Shown here: piece by piece, positions 1 to 10,647 of the stretch | Numbering within the stretch: position 1 is the first letter of the stretch | Layout of the letters: every line of letters starts with the position of its first letter | Assembly: GCA_022539475.1 (NCBI GenBank) | Contig: VCMS01000269.1 | Location: 28,933 to 92,932, forward strand | Direction of reading: 5' to 3' | DNA from: Gracilaria domingensis | Taxonomy: Eukaryota > Rhodophyta > Florideophyceae > Gracilariales > Gracilariaceae | Length of the DNA stretch: 64,000 nucleotides | The notes under the pieces: generated by a model | What the model saw: only the letters and a program-made list of their open reading frames with translations | Told to the model about the DNA's origin: nothing | Database searches by the model: none | Made by a program: the position numbers and the translations under genes

Positions 1-783
1 CGGGACCGTTAGGTCGGCTTGAATGGGAGGCTCCATTTGGTTACCCCCAGTACCAAGTGATGCCTGGACATACTACTCAGTTCCTAGGAAGATACTGGAA
101 GGACTGGGACTTTGTCGACAAGTGTGGAGAGCGTACTGTAGATCTTTGGGAGGAGAAGTACCGAGGAGCTCTGAATCTTATGGATATGCATATGCTGTTG
201 ACTGTTGAAGCCAATCGATATCGCTTACATATAGCATCTTCTAAGATCCGACATCCCCGTGCTGGTATGGGGGTGTTCACGGAACATAAGATATTGGCTG
301 GGGAAACTATCTGTCATTTCTATGGAACTTTGGTATACACGGATCTGACGAACCGGAAGGAAAGACACTTAACGTATGGAAGTGGCTGTCTCGGAGCAAC
401 TCCAGTGCGGTACAAGTTGTTTTCTATGATGGTCACTGTGACTGGTACGGAGTTTCTGCACCTGAGGAACAGACCAGGACAGGCTCAGGATAGAAAGGAG
501 AGCGAAGTCTACATTGTCCCGGCGCCTTTTTGTATCGGGGGCTACATTAACGACGCCGGATATCATGCCGGAGATCCCGATTTATCGGAGCCCGGTCAAA
601 CAGGACTCGAAGTGCCAATGTGCAGGTGGTGGAAGCGAAGTCCGTGATACAGTTCAATCAGACCTTTCTAACTATGCTCTATTTCGTTGTAGAGCAGTAA
701 GAGATATTGAGAGGGGCGAAGAGTTGTATTTCGACTACGGAGAGCAGTACGCCTGGGACTGGGCTCTGACATTGGAGCAATAG
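1..783 (+). pseudogene. SET-domain protein gene, 5' partial, frame-disrupted
   Basis: The frame is open from the window edge, so the start is missing. SET-domain hallmarks are visible: a GMGVF-type N-terminal strand with a following G-x-x-I-C-x-Y/F-G block (about 265-330), a G-G-Y-I-N-D segment (about 535-555) in the place of the usual NHS/ND motif, and a C-terminal GEELYFDYG motif (about 715-740) that normally closes the S-adenosylmethionine pocket. These blocks do not lie in one frame: the reading frame shifts about twice between 555 and 670, so the copy looks inactivated unless there are sequence errors. SET enzymes methylate protein lysines. The residues before the SET core are unrecognised. 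The location beside a transposase suggests it is transposon cargo. Confidence 0.6.
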
Positions 784-1032
784 ATGAGTTCAGTAGCGAA
801 TAGAAAGTAAATATGCTTGTGAGTGTTGCAGCTGCCTGCAATACGCGTTGTTGTACATGTACACTGGAGCTCTTCATCTGTAACGGCGATATTTGCGACC
901 CATTGGGCACCTCAAATTCCTAAAAAGCAGGAACTGCGGAGTCTCCCGGAATATCTGAACCATGCACCCCCCCCCCCACCCCCTCCCCCCTCCCCAACAA
1001 TTTCGTTTCATTACCCTGTTTATCTCCACAGC

Positions 1033-3428
1033 ATGGGTATAACGCCGAGAAAGCGAAATAGTACGCAGCGGAACAAGAGTGGACAGAAGAAGAGAAGAGC
1101 ATCGGATGATACGAATCAGGCTACAAGCACCGCACTTCCTAAACGGAAGTCGTCCTCGACGAAGGAGAGAGTCAGTGGGCGTCCTTCTACAGGACTCTCT
1201 CGCCCATCTCGCAGCGGAGCGTCTTCCGGGATTGCGTCAAGAATTCGTGGATCAGCGAACGATGTCGTGCCGTCAACTGCCGATAATGCAAATCGTGCAT
1301 CTGTCTCTGCTCCTCAAGAAGATGAGGTAACTCGGCCCAGCGGGTCAGGACAGGAGGGCATGACAACTGGAACCGAAGAGGTTCGTATGACACCAAAACC
1401 TTCATGTCCCCGGCCGATATCGAAGACCGGAGCTACTGGGGCGCGGGTTACGCCGCCCAGTGGATCTGGACAACAAGGGACAATGACGAGAAGTCGTGAG
1501 AGTCCTAGTATATTAAGATCGTCACGTCCATCCCTCTCTTCTAGAACTGGGGCCGCTATGAATCGTATCATGCCTCGCAATGGGTCCGGACAAGGGAGAA
1601 ACACAATAAGAAATCGAGAGACAACTGATAGACGAGTTACTTTTCGACCTTCCCCTCTTTCCAGAACGGGGGCCGTTGCAGCTCGTACGAGGCCCAATTC
1701 ATCTGATATACCATGCCATGGAGGAGGACATACACGGGAGTTGGAGCTCGGAGCCGTGCCAAGGGTGGACACAGAACGCCTGCAGCCTCTCGTGGCTAAG
1801 GCTATGGCACATGAGGATAGTTCCGATAACGAAATAACACCGAATCCTGCGGCATTACCGGGGCCTGTCGCCGAAGAAGCTAGGGAAATAACGGAAGATA
1901 TCCAAACTGGTGTGAATTCAAGCTCTATGAACAGACCTGATCTTTTAAATGAACTGAATTGCTTGAAAGAAAAGGTTAAGACGCTACAAGAGGACTTGAT
2001 GGTTCGGGGAATTCTAGTGAAGGTCGCCCAAGAGCAGAGTACGGCTTTGAAAAAGAGGCTTGAAGAGAAGGATCTAGTCATTGAAGGGCTAAGAGGGGCA
2101 CTGAAACAGGAGGGAGATAGGAGTACACGTGCTGGTGAACCTGGGCAGACAGGTCGAAAGAAGCATAAAATTGAGGTGTGCGACGAGTTTCGAGGGGTTG
2201 CTCGAGCAGTGTATCACAACATGCTGACGTGGGCAAGGAGAGAAACAAGTGAGCTATGGCTCGAAGGTGAGTCGCTCACCCGAAATTGGGGTAACCGTGC
2301 CGAGAAGGTGGAAGACGCAACTGAGAGTGGGGAAGGGCTTATTGAGCCGGAGGAAGGTGGTTCATACATGGTTCCTAAAAACCCCGTGGAGCTCTTGGGC
2401 AGTTTTGGCATGTTCACACCGTCGGTAGAGGGGGGGCCAGATGCTTTGCTGAAGAAAATGGTTGAAAGCGAGTTGAAGGAGTTGAGCTGGGAAGGTATTA
2501 GAAAAGCATCTCTTACCGACAGGTGTATACTGGAACTTTGTGCAGATATGTGCCTTAGGCAGAGAATGCGGCAGACCATGAGTGACGTCGTGGGCGTTCG
2601 TAAGAGAAATACGAGGGATAAACTATTTCTGCTCCTGGGGTACGATCTGATTTGGAGAAGAACAAAGCTGGTAGAAGAGAATGCTGACGAACTCACAATG
2701 CAGTTGAAGGAAGCGCAGGAGAACATACTGCGTCTTGACGAAAATGGTGTACCGAACACTTCATGGTGGAGAAAAGCCCCATTTGTTCGTCTAAAGTACT
2801 CCAATGCGGACAATGTCGAGGATATGCCGACGGAAGATCAAGACTTGTTCTTCCGAAACCGTGTCGGGGACAAGTGCTGAAGGAGTTTATTGGGTATGAT
2901 GTGGAAGACAAGGATACGGGCACCTTTTTAGATGGCACAATACTGTTGCTCGCACGTTTGGACGCTTGGGTGTTGACGGTTGTGAGCCTTCTAAGTACGG
3001 ATGTGTCAAGGGGTGGCCAGAGACAGAAACTGTTTACAAAGAAGTTTGCTGAACTGCTACCTCTGTGTTTAAAGAATGTTCTGGGGGATGTTAGGCAACA
3101 TGTCTTGAGGACCAATTCCAGCGAGTTTCATAATTTTGGAACGACAACGGAAGATTGGACTAAGGTTCTTGGTAATGACATGAGAGAGGCTACATTTGGA
3201 TATCGAATGCCGTCGAACGGAAGACTTTACCTCACTGTGAAAGAACAATTTTTTATTGACAGTGTGAGCCGAAGATTGGGGTCTATTAGCGATTGCTTCG
3301 TTGGTGAATGCGAGGAAGGGGATATGGAGTTCAAGGAAATGGACATGAACGATTTCGGAATTAACACAGGATCACAAGAAAAGGCACCACAAGGTGAACA
3401 TGTAGAAGATGGAGCCCTTAATGTTTAA
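1033..3428 (+). CDS. repeat-rich coiled-coil protein, transposon-associated, unknown function
   Basis: I chose the Met at 1033; the frame is open upstream to 823, but that part includes a poly-C tract and reads like leader. Residues about 100-240 hold four degenerate units of roughly 45-50 residues with the core PSGSGQ...S(R/K)TGA. A heptad-rich coiled coil follows (about residues 305-365), then a charged C-terminal domain with no family I recognise. The frame changes between about 2763 and 2880; a small intron of about 70-85 bp or a single frameshift both remain possible, and no good donor is visible. The final part (to 3428) continues as a mostly helical domain. Its stop codon overlaps that of the opposing transposase gene, which supports membership in the same element. 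Confidence 0.5.
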
Positions 3429-6400
3429 GGCTGTACAAGATCAACGTGCTCAGTTGGTCCTTCATCTGAATCATGATAGAATCGATTGATGTAGAATCGG
3501 TGTTGGAACCATTGAAGTGGAGGACAAAAAGGTGGAGCAGGGTAGTTTGATCGAACAACATGGACAGTTCCCTGTAGTGCAGAAGCCGGAACCATCCCGT
3601 ACCAAGGAGTTAACTCTACGATAGTCTCCGCTTTGGAATGACGAGGGAACGGAAGAGTGTGGTTCTTTTCATCGTTTGTAGCCCACCGTAAAGATATGCA
3701 TTTCAATATGTGGTCGATGTTTGTTGCGGGGGGTAAAACCTCGAAATACCGGACGAATGCCACCTCTGGTGCGGTAAGTGCAGAATCAAGGAGAGATATT
3801 CGAATCAGAGCGACTACCTGGGCAACCCAAGTCTCTGAATCTTCTCCGCTTACCAATACAGTGGAAAACTTTGGCTTTCTACTGGGACCAAATGCTGGAG
3901 AAGCGAAGACACGTTGGATGATGGGGTATTTGGGTCGTCCCAGCTTAAGTGCCTTAGAAGACGAATCGAAGTGTTCAAGAGTCGGAACGAAACCGCCTTT
4001 CACGACGGCCGAATTCACCAGAGTTATCCTTGTCTTTTCTGGGAAGTATGTAATAGAGTGCTCATCCAGTGTTTCTTTCACGAGACTGAGGAAAGGAGGA
4101 AGGGCCTGTTCACCAATTTGATCAAGAATCGACCTTGTGTCCGTACTTGAGAACATTTCTCTAACAGCAGTCCATGTTTTTGAACTGGACATACTTGAAA
4201 CACAATGTTGAAGAGCTCGTAAAGTGAAAGAACGCCCTCTCATTGCAAACCGAGGAAGCTGTGTGGAAGTTCCTGGTAAACCTGGATTACGCTGGTAAGG
4301 AGTATTGCCATTCCATTGCTTTCTAACATGTCCGTGCTCAATGGAGCGAATAGTCTCCTCCACAGCCGTTGCTGTTCTTCTGGACGTCTTTTTGTAGTGT
4401 CTTTTAAATAGCAGGTGTGCATGTTCGTATATGCCTGCGTCGTAATACTTGATACTTCCCAGACGGCGAATATCGTCCACGAGATGATCGAGAAGATGAA
4501 ACTTCAGAGTTCCCAGTCTGGAGGGATGAAAATCCGCCAGAGTCTTTGTTGCGGAACGCCTGAAGGCTTCAATCTCCGAACTAAGACACAGGAGAGAGCT
4601 TTCAGTCCAATAAGGGTCACGATTGTATCTGAATAAGGTCGAGAGCAAGTCCGAATACTGAGAGAAAACGGTTGTGATTGGGGCAACGTCCTGTTCTCCA
4701 CAGCATATGTCAAAGAATGCTCCTATGAAGGGAAAGACCATGTCAAGTGCTTTGTAGTTTTTGGCCTCCAGCATTCCACGGAGACCGTCTTTCGTGAAGA
4801 TACCATTCAAAGATTTGCCTTTCTCCTGCGTGGAGAAATCGATATGTAAACCTTTGGCAGGAGAATCGCGTTCTATGGCAGCTAGAATTGCGTTTGCATG
4901 GTTGAGGAGTTGGGTGCGTATCGTTCGAAATGAACGCGATGCAGATGTTCCTAATGTGGTGCACAGGGTGTCTGACTGCAGTCTCTCGATTGTGGCCGTT
5001 TTTATCAACTTTGAGATGCCGAGATGCAAGTTGTGTAATGGTTCGAATGAGAACAGACTGTATGGAGACAATCCCGGGATCATTCCAAGGCTTACGGAAG
5101 TTTCGAGGAACGAAGGAATGAGAGATATGGAATTTGAACGCATCAGAGTATCCGCTTGAGATCTCCTCTCCCTCGCACGACGTGGACGTCTTTCCGCCTC
5201 GTCTTTTTGTGCATGTTGCAAGATAGCTGTGTATGTCTTTCGGATGCTTTTCGTGTGCTTTTGAGAACTTCCGTTGAATGAGGTGGGAATAGGACTGCAT
5301 AAAGATGAGCGAGGGGCTTTGCATCTATGACACGGGCTTTCCGTTTTGGTGCCATGAAGAATAGACAGAATGTCCTTAGCCTCAGGAATATCCGCACAAT
5401 AACTTGCAAGCAGAGGATGGCACACTCGACTTAGTTTGTCTTCGCCGATGAACTGAAAACCTTTCTGCGTGAGATTTAGAATGGGCTCCAGGACTTGACG
5501 AAGAGATTCTTGAAGGATTTGCATCCTGGACTCGCGTAGAGACTTGCTAGAAACAAATGGCATTGCGTCTGCTTCAGATGCGGAAACCTCGATCAGTGTG
5601 GTAGGGAAGTATGCCACTACTGTGAGGTCATCACGGATACACTTACGGCGAAGCTCGTCGGAGAAGTTGAGAAATATGAGGTGAAGAGGATAGGCGGTAA
5701 CCGATGTTTGCTTTAGAGTTGTTGAAGACTTATCGGTGTATACCTGCAGAAGACCTACGAAAGATTCACTGTAACTTATTTCTTGGGAGTACCACACTAT
5801 TCTACTATCCAAAGAGCCCATGACCATTTCCTTAAGTTTTGAGGTGGCGTCTCTTGCGAGAGAGCCGGACATGGGGTGAGATATTTTCGTGGAGTGGGTC
5901 TGAGGTATAGGGTGGAAGAATGTGTTTTCGTTGTTAGCCAACTGGAGCTGTTTCACAAGTGTCTGAACGGGGTCTCTCGTGTAGAGGGTGGCGCTGAACT
6001 TACATCCTTCTGGCGAGACAGTTCTGCGATTGAAACCGTCCTTTGAGGCGTATCGTTCGAAAATGGCCTTCTTCAGTTCTGTACAGCGCTTGGAACTTGT
6101 TATGGTCTCGTTGAATCGCTTTTGCGAGAATCGCGGGTCCCGAAGTAGCCCAATTAGCTCGTCCGCCTCACGATGACCAAGGTTGGAAGCTACTGAAGCC
6201 AGACAAACCGTGAGATAATCCATATGCAAATCACCGAGGGCCTCCTCAGAAGGCACTGGGCGGGAACTGCTTCCGTGTTCTCGCTCTAATGACGCGGGAG
6301 CCGGGGAAGGAGAAACACAATGCGAAGTGTCCGGAATGGGAGGGGCGCACGGAGTGGGGTCGACGATGTCCTCGGACACTGGAGGCTCGGGAAGGCGACA

Positions 6401-6604
6401 AGGGGCAGTGACCGTTTCGGAAGATGCGGGCGCGGGTGCGGAAAGCTTGAGACGCTTGCTTCTCCGAATGGGCCGGCTATTGTCGTCTTCCAGCGCTGCT
6501 TTCAGACGAAACGGGCAATGGTTGACATGCTGTTGAAGGGATAAGACTCCTCGCCGAGTAACGAAGGGGCACCCACGCTTCTTATGTGTACAGTAGTAGA
6601 CCAT
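3425..6604 (-). CDS. Plavaka/CACTA-like transposase
   Basis: The frame is intact over 1059 residues from the Met at 6604 (1091 from 6700). I prefer 6604 because it begins directly with a Cys/His zinc-finger-like segment, C-x6-C then H-x3-H-x-C, as Plavaka transposases often do. A middle CHRCK motif (C-x2-C) follows ILHGTKTES and corresponds to the zinc-binding region of Transposase_21-type proteins. Near residue 690 the segment KFHLLDHLVDDI...YYDAGIYEHAH resembles the conserved late block of Plavaka enzymes, in which an aromatic/acidic pair precedes E-x-x-H. The protein would cut and join transposon ends in the nucleus. It looks whole; whether it is active cannot be judged. An unrelated host gene with a domesticated transposase fold is the alternative. 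Confidence 0.6.
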   Translation of the reverse strand: MVYYCTHKKRGCPFVTRRGVLSLQQHVNHCPFRLKAALEDDNSRPIRRSKRLKLSAPAPASSETVTAPCRLPEPPVSEDIVDPTPCAPPIPDTSHCVSPSPAPASLEREHGSSSRPVPSEEALGDLHMDYLTVCLASVASNLGHREADELIGLLRDPRFSQKRFNETITSSKRCTELKKAIFERYASKDGFNRRTVSPEGCKFSATLYTRDPVQTLVKQLQLANNENTFFHPIPQTHSTKISHPMSGSLARDATSKLKEMVMGSLDSRIVWYSQEISYSESFVGLLQVYTDKSSTTLKQTSVTAYPLHLIFLNFSDELRRKCIRDDLTVVAYFPTTLIEVSASEADAMPFVSSKSLRESRMQILQESLRQVLEPILNLTQKGFQFIGEDKLSRVCHPLLASYCADIPEAKDILSILHGTKTESPCHRCKAPRSSLCSPIPTSFNGSSQKHTKSIRKTYTAILQHAQKDEAERRPRRARERRSQADTLMRSNSISLIPSFLETSVSLGMIPGLSPYSLFSFEPLHNLHLGISKLIKTATIERLQSDTLCTTLGTSASRSFRTIRTQLLNHANAILAAIERDSPAKGLHIDFSTQEKGKSLNGIFTKDGLRGMLEAKNYKALDMVFPFIGAFFDICCGEQDVAPITTVFSQYSDLLSTLFRYNRDPYWTESSLLCLSSEIEAFRRSATKTLADFHPSRLGTLKFHLLDHLVDDIRRLGSIKYYDAGIYEHAHLLFKRHYKKTSRRTATAVEETIRSIEHGHVRKQWNGNTPYQRNPGLPGTSTQLPRFAMRGRSFTLRALQHCVSSMSSSKTWTAVREMFSSTDTRSILDQIGEQALPPFLSLVKETLDEHSITYFPEKTRITLVNSAVVKGGFVPTLEHFDSSSKALKLGRPKYPIIQRVFASPAFGPSRKPKFSTVLVSGEDSETWVAQVVALIRISLLDSALTAPEVAFVRYFEVLPPATNIDHILKCISLRWATNDEKNHTLPFPRHSKAETIVELTPWYGMVPASALQGTVHVVRSNYPAPPFCPPLQWFQHRFYINRFYHDSDEGPTEHVDLVQP

Positions 6605-6806
6605 GGGAAGAAGAACTGAACGAGAAACGACGACAAAGACTGCAAGGGAAGGGCGTCCGAAGGGAGAAGGAGGTCGAGCGACAGTCAAGATCGACGTCAT
6701 GCTGAGAACGGAGAATATATTTTGAGTTTAAATCGCTTGCTTTCGTTCAAAAACGAACGTAGGTACACGTCGACCTCAACACAAGGGTGTACTTCTCGTA
6801 TTATCT

Positions 6807-6829
6807 ACCACTGGTTATAAACCTGTGGT
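6807..6829. repeat. 23-bp near-palindrome (possible transposon terminus)
   Basis: ACCAC-T-GGTT-ATA-AACC-T-GTGGT is self-complementary apart from the two T positions and the ATA centre. It lies about 200 bp beyond the transposase start, where a transposon end or transposase-binding site would be expected. Its role is inferred from position only. Confidence 0.5.
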
Positions 6830-7437
6830 TTCGCAACGTTGTACGCTGTACACCTGTCCAATCTCGCACAGAAAAATAAATCTCTTCCCTCCGCCGCCGC
6901 CGCCGCGCCTCCGACGTCCGACCTTCCCTTACCGTCGTGATCCGTGCCATCCACATCCTCGCGTTATACTCCCCTCCGTCCTTCTTTTTTCCTCCCTGTA
7001 CTTTATGGAGGTTCCTTAAAGTAGAGGGCGGAAAAAAGTAGGACGGAGTCATCCGTATCTCACGGATGTATTCCGTGCAGTCTTTTCGTAGGTTCTCTTC
7101 CATATTCTTCTATGTATCTTTGCTCTAAACTAACCCATCCTCACCACGTTTTTTCGCTCTATTCGACATGTAAACGGCAGAAAATAAGCTTTGGGTTACC
7201 GGGTTCCCGTTTTCAGCCTCCAACTCGTTCCATTTGTTCAACTACGTTCTGCTTACGATATGTTCCATCTTGTTCTACGTCTTGCTACTAACATTGACGT
7301 GATTGAAGGTAACCACTATTTGACGTGCGTCCTTTGTATTTCTTCCGACGTCCACAACGACTGTAAGTACGCAACCAGTTTCATTTCGTCTCTCAAGATC
7401 GATCTCTGACTGCTCGTGTAACCTATCACGCGGTATT

Positions 7438-7860
7438 GCCGATCTTGGTTCACTTTGTTGCGCCATAGGCGTCTCTAGCTTCTCGCATCTTGCGCTACTT
7501 TTGGTTTGTTGGCGATCTTGGTTCCGCCATAGACTCTTCTCTCTTCTCGCGTCTTGCGCTGCTTTTGGTGTATTGGCGATATTGGTTGATATTGGTTGAC
7601 TGGCTCGGGCGATAGGTTCATCATTGGCAATCTTGGTTGACTAGGTTGCGCCATAGGATGGTCTCTCTCTTATCGCGTCTTGCGTTACTTTTGGTGCATT
7701 GGCGATATGGTTTGACTTGGTTGCCTCATAGACTCGCCTCTCTTCTCGCGCCTTACGTTGATCTTCTTGTATTGGCGATCTTGGTTGACTGGCTTGCGGG
7801 ATAGTCGATTCTGGTACTTGGTTGCGACATAGGCTGCTCTCTCGTTTATCGCATTTTGCG
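7438..7860. repeat. degenerate tandem repeat, units of about 55-75 bp, six or so copies
   Basis: A unit with the core GGCGATCTTGGTTGACT, then GGTTGCGCCATAGG, then CTCTTCTCGCGTCTTGCG recurs from about 7438, 7510, 7574, 7627, 7700 and 7774. Units differ in length and by many substitutions. The unit has no CRISPR-like constant repeat with unique spacers and no long open frame. It reads as an old minisatellite. Confidence 0.75.
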
Positions 7861-8169
7861 GTATGTTTGCTGCATGGGTATTCTTGGTGTCGTTGCTTGT
7901 GAGTTCTCGCTTCGACACCTTTCGCGGTTTACGATGATATGGTGGGCTGGTAATCTAACCGATCCCTTTCCTGCTTCTTCTTCCGTTTGCGAGTTACCAG
8001 GTCCCTCGACTTTTCTAGCGCAACGTTTCTGTTTTGTTTTATCAATGGTACGTTCCATCGCATTTCAAATGTATCTAACGGATCATTGACTAACTTATGG
8101 ATACTTTCTGCTTGCGTATACAGGTAAATGACTTTTGATGCGGACGTAGCTCACGAGTTGCAGGTGCAG

Positions 8170-8322
8170 GTTCCTCAAGTAGGGAACTATGCATCTGGGC
8201 ATGGTTCCCTACATGAGGAACGGAGAGGATGAGGCGCTTCGCGCCTCATCCTCTCGGAGTGCGTATGTGTTCTACCGATCCAGCAATTTGGTGCAGGTGC
8301 CCTCTGCGGCATCTGCCGCAGA
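8170..8322. repeat. cluster of three consecutive hairpins
   Basis: Three inverted repeats follow each other. First, 18-nt arms at 8170-8187 and 8204-8221 match at 17 of 18 positions. Second, a perfect 15-bp stem with a TTC loop lies at 8223-8255. Third, a perfect 9-bp stem with a 2-nt loop lies at 8303-8322. No T-run or gene start follows, so this is not a bacterial-type terminator. The second and third share the GC-rich, tiny-loop style of the hairpins in the LTR element at 60 kb. Confidence 0.8.
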
Positions 8323-8732
8323 TTGCGCCTACACCCGATCCATCATGGGGAAATGGTACATGTAATATAGCGAAGTAGTGGTTAGCAAAAGCGGTCGATA
8401 GAAGAATAGATACGAATAAAACGGTATGATTTCATAATGGGCATCATCTGTACTAGCACTAGTATTCCATGCGTTGCAGGGTATCATTCCGCAGAAGGTA
8501 TCGTGTAATGTGCACCTTAATGGAAACTGAACCTAGACTTCGCGAAATACAGTTCAGGTAGCCCTCGACTAAAGAACTAGCACGAGTGGAAAACCCACCA
8601 GTATTTACTGCACAGCGATTCTGGACGACCCAAGCAATTATCTGCAGATTTTGAAATAATTGATCTCGATATTTTTTCAAAAAATTTACTGGACGACCCT
8701 CGCCAAAAACTAGCATCTGCAAGAGACAGACG

Positions 8733-10647
8733 ATGTAAGTTAGGCAGGGCGGTAGCTCTACGTGACACCCTCGTGGGACTTCGACCGCAGGCCAGAATGA
8801 CGGCAGCGGCAGGTATCGCCCAGTATGGGAGTGACGCGCAATGCGTTCCACCTCCGTGCACTGGTACGGCACCAGTACCCCGAAGCGGGAACGCCATTTC
8901 CTCTCGAAGCGGAGGCCTTCATGAAATTGAGACCGTCCAGGACGGCGAAGGAACCGGAACTCGGCGCGAAGGATCGGCCGCGCCCACAGGATCAACTCCT
9001 GCTGCGGCTGAACGGTATCCGAATATCGGTCAATTTCGTCCAACGCGTTGGCTAGATGGTCGCCGTAGCCGACCTCGCCGAAAGTTCGGTAACGTGCCAC
9101 ATCGTACTGGTACTGTGCCGGCACCGGATGTTCGTTCGGAGCTCGGAAGTGTCGCGCGTACCCAACGCGGGCCATCTAATTGCGAGCGAATTGTCTCGTC
9201 TCGTTTCGACCTACAAACAGGCAGCTCGGTATAACCGCAACGCGGGCGATCCAGTCCCATGAACGGGTAACGTCAGCAGGAAGCCCACCAGGGAGTTGAC
9301 CGTCGACAGCGTACGAGTCGACGAGCTCTGTATCCCGAACGGCTTCGGCGTCAAACCAGGGAGCCTGGGCAAAAAGGAAACTGTGCCGGTGCGGATCCCG
9401 GATGCGTAAGGCGCCTGCGGTAGGCCATCCACCCAGCGTAGCTGGCATCTCGGCGTTGAACCAATCCCACACGGGCGCGGGACCAGCCTGAGCTGGAGCG
9501 TGATCTTGTCCGGAAGAACCCGGCTGGGAGGCAGCCGCCGACTGCGGGAGAGGTACAGACCGGAACGGCGGGTTCGACACTTGCATGCGTGCCGTCGAGG
9601 ACGGAGGGCCGTTCGGTGCGTTGGACATCGCGGAAGGGCTCGAGATGACGAGGTTCGCTACTGACACCGGAGGTGTTGGTGGCTCCGAACAGTTCTCGGC
9701 AGACCCGTCTTGGGAGACTTCCTTATATCCCTCCATCGCGAGGCGTATCGAGCCGACGGAGTCGGTGTCTCAGCCTGAGAAGGGGGAGATGTAGAGCAAA
9801 ACGCCCTTCGTGGGGATGCACCGAGGTGCTTTTCATAGTTTGTTGATCCGTTACCGGCTGCGACACCTCAGGTTATGAGCGGCTACTGGGGTAGGGCCCC
9901 TATTTTGGGGTATGCCTAGGAAGGGTGGTGTTTCTGCACACGTGTGCCAAGTTGGCCCGATCGCGCGGGCGCCGTGGCAAGCCTGCCACGGGGGCACACC
10001 TGTAGTGTATTGGCCGGCAGCGCCGGATAGTTAGATATTTTAATCGATATTTTCAAGTGCCGTATATAAGTGGCGGCACTTGCCGCCACTGTACGGGAAG
10101 TAAACCTCAACGAGGCCTTTGGCTCTGATCTTCTTGCCGCTTGCGCACGGTCACCAGCCCCATCCTGGGGAATACCGCCGCAATTCCGGGCTGATCAACC
10201 AACCTCCGTCCCTGAGGAGTACTAATCCGTCGTCACGGCACTTTTCTTATCTATTTTATTGTTTTCATTTCCGTCTTACGGCTTTCACTACTCTGCCCTA
10301 CATTGTAGGTTTGTTCTATTTGTCTCGGGAGTTTTCCCGCTTATCGCGAGTCAGTGCTCCGCAGTGCGGCTCGTTTGTTGATCTTTTGTCGTCCCATACC
10401 GTTGGGCTGGATACTCCCACTCGCTGTGGCTCGCCGGAACCATCCGGATACCTACGCCGATTCTACCCCTTCTACCTCCGACTGCACGCCCAGATCGGGG
10501 CCACCCGGATTTACACCCGGCTCGTGTTGGCCCTATCGGAGGGTTCTGCCGCTCGACTGCCCTTCACAGGGAGCAGGGCCTGAACACCCTGAGGTGCTCG
10601 TCCCCGACGCGGTTTGTTGTTTTCCCGTCGAGGGTTTTGCACCACCA
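8733..10647 (+). mobile_element. Ty3/gypsy LTR element fossil: 3' fragment with 3' LTR
   Basis: This stretch is closely similar to 61464-63378 of the larger element downstream. It consists of a 5'-truncated internal part carrying an antisense open region (about 8733-9736, minus strand), a purine-rich tract at 9778-9789, and an LTR at 9790-10647. The rest of the internal region and the 5' LTR are absent. The antisense region is broken here. The LTR abuts pogo-like transposase sequence, so the element apparently landed in a DNA transposon and was later truncated. Family: same chromovirus family as the copy at 51.6-63.4 kb. Confidence 0.85.
9790..10647 (+). repeat. LTR, copy A (3' LTR of the truncated element)
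   Basis: It begins TGTAGAGC directly after a purine tract and ends near TTTGCACCACCA. It is one of three related copies (the others are 51579-52438 and 62523-63380). A TATATAAG box at about 10063-10070 is followed by a 7-bp hairpin with a 4-nt loop (10071-10088). An 8-bp hairpin lies at 9972-9991. By eye its first third resembles the LTR at 62523 more than the one at 51579. Confidence 0.85.

Larger units (their letters stand above)
1..6830. mobile_element. Plavaka/CACTA-like DNA transposon, left end outside the window
   Basis: Three coding regions fill this stretch: a SET-domain gene and a coiled-coil gene on the plus strand, then a transposase-like gene on the minus strand. The last two converge so tightly that their stop codons share the bases TTAA at 3425-3428. 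I read them as one multi-gene DNA transposon of the Plavaka/CACTA type. The left terminus is beyond the window, so terminal repeats and target duplication cannot be matched. The right boundary is uncertain; a near-palindrome at 6807-6829 is a candidate landmark. The assignment rests on protein features and gene packing only. Confidence 0.5.
6701..8732. other. gene-free spacer with repeats and hairpins
   Basis: No credible coding region is seen in 2 kb. The stretch holds a 23-bp near-palindrome, a degenerate tandem repeat block and three adjacent hairpins, which are listed separately. The part from 8330 to 8732 shows nothing recognisable. At about 8733 similarity to the 3' part of the LTR element at 60.6-63.4 kb begins abruptly. 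Confidence 0.7.

Noticed and set aside
1314-2081. Minus-strand open frame of 255 codons
   Set aside because: Antisense shadow of the repeat-bearing coiled-coil gene; it mirrors the repeat period and has no family features.
7438-7860. Possible CRISPR array
   Set aside because: The units are degenerate over their full length, with no constant repeat and no unique spacers, and the context is eukaryotic.
8223-8255. Rho-independent terminator
   Set aside because: The hairpin is strong, but there is no T-run and no gene ends nearby; eukaryotic context.
8459-8732. Extension of the antisense ORF into the sequence left of 8733
   Set aside because: Similarity to the full-length copy stops at about 8733; the open frame beyond this is chance continuation across a junction.
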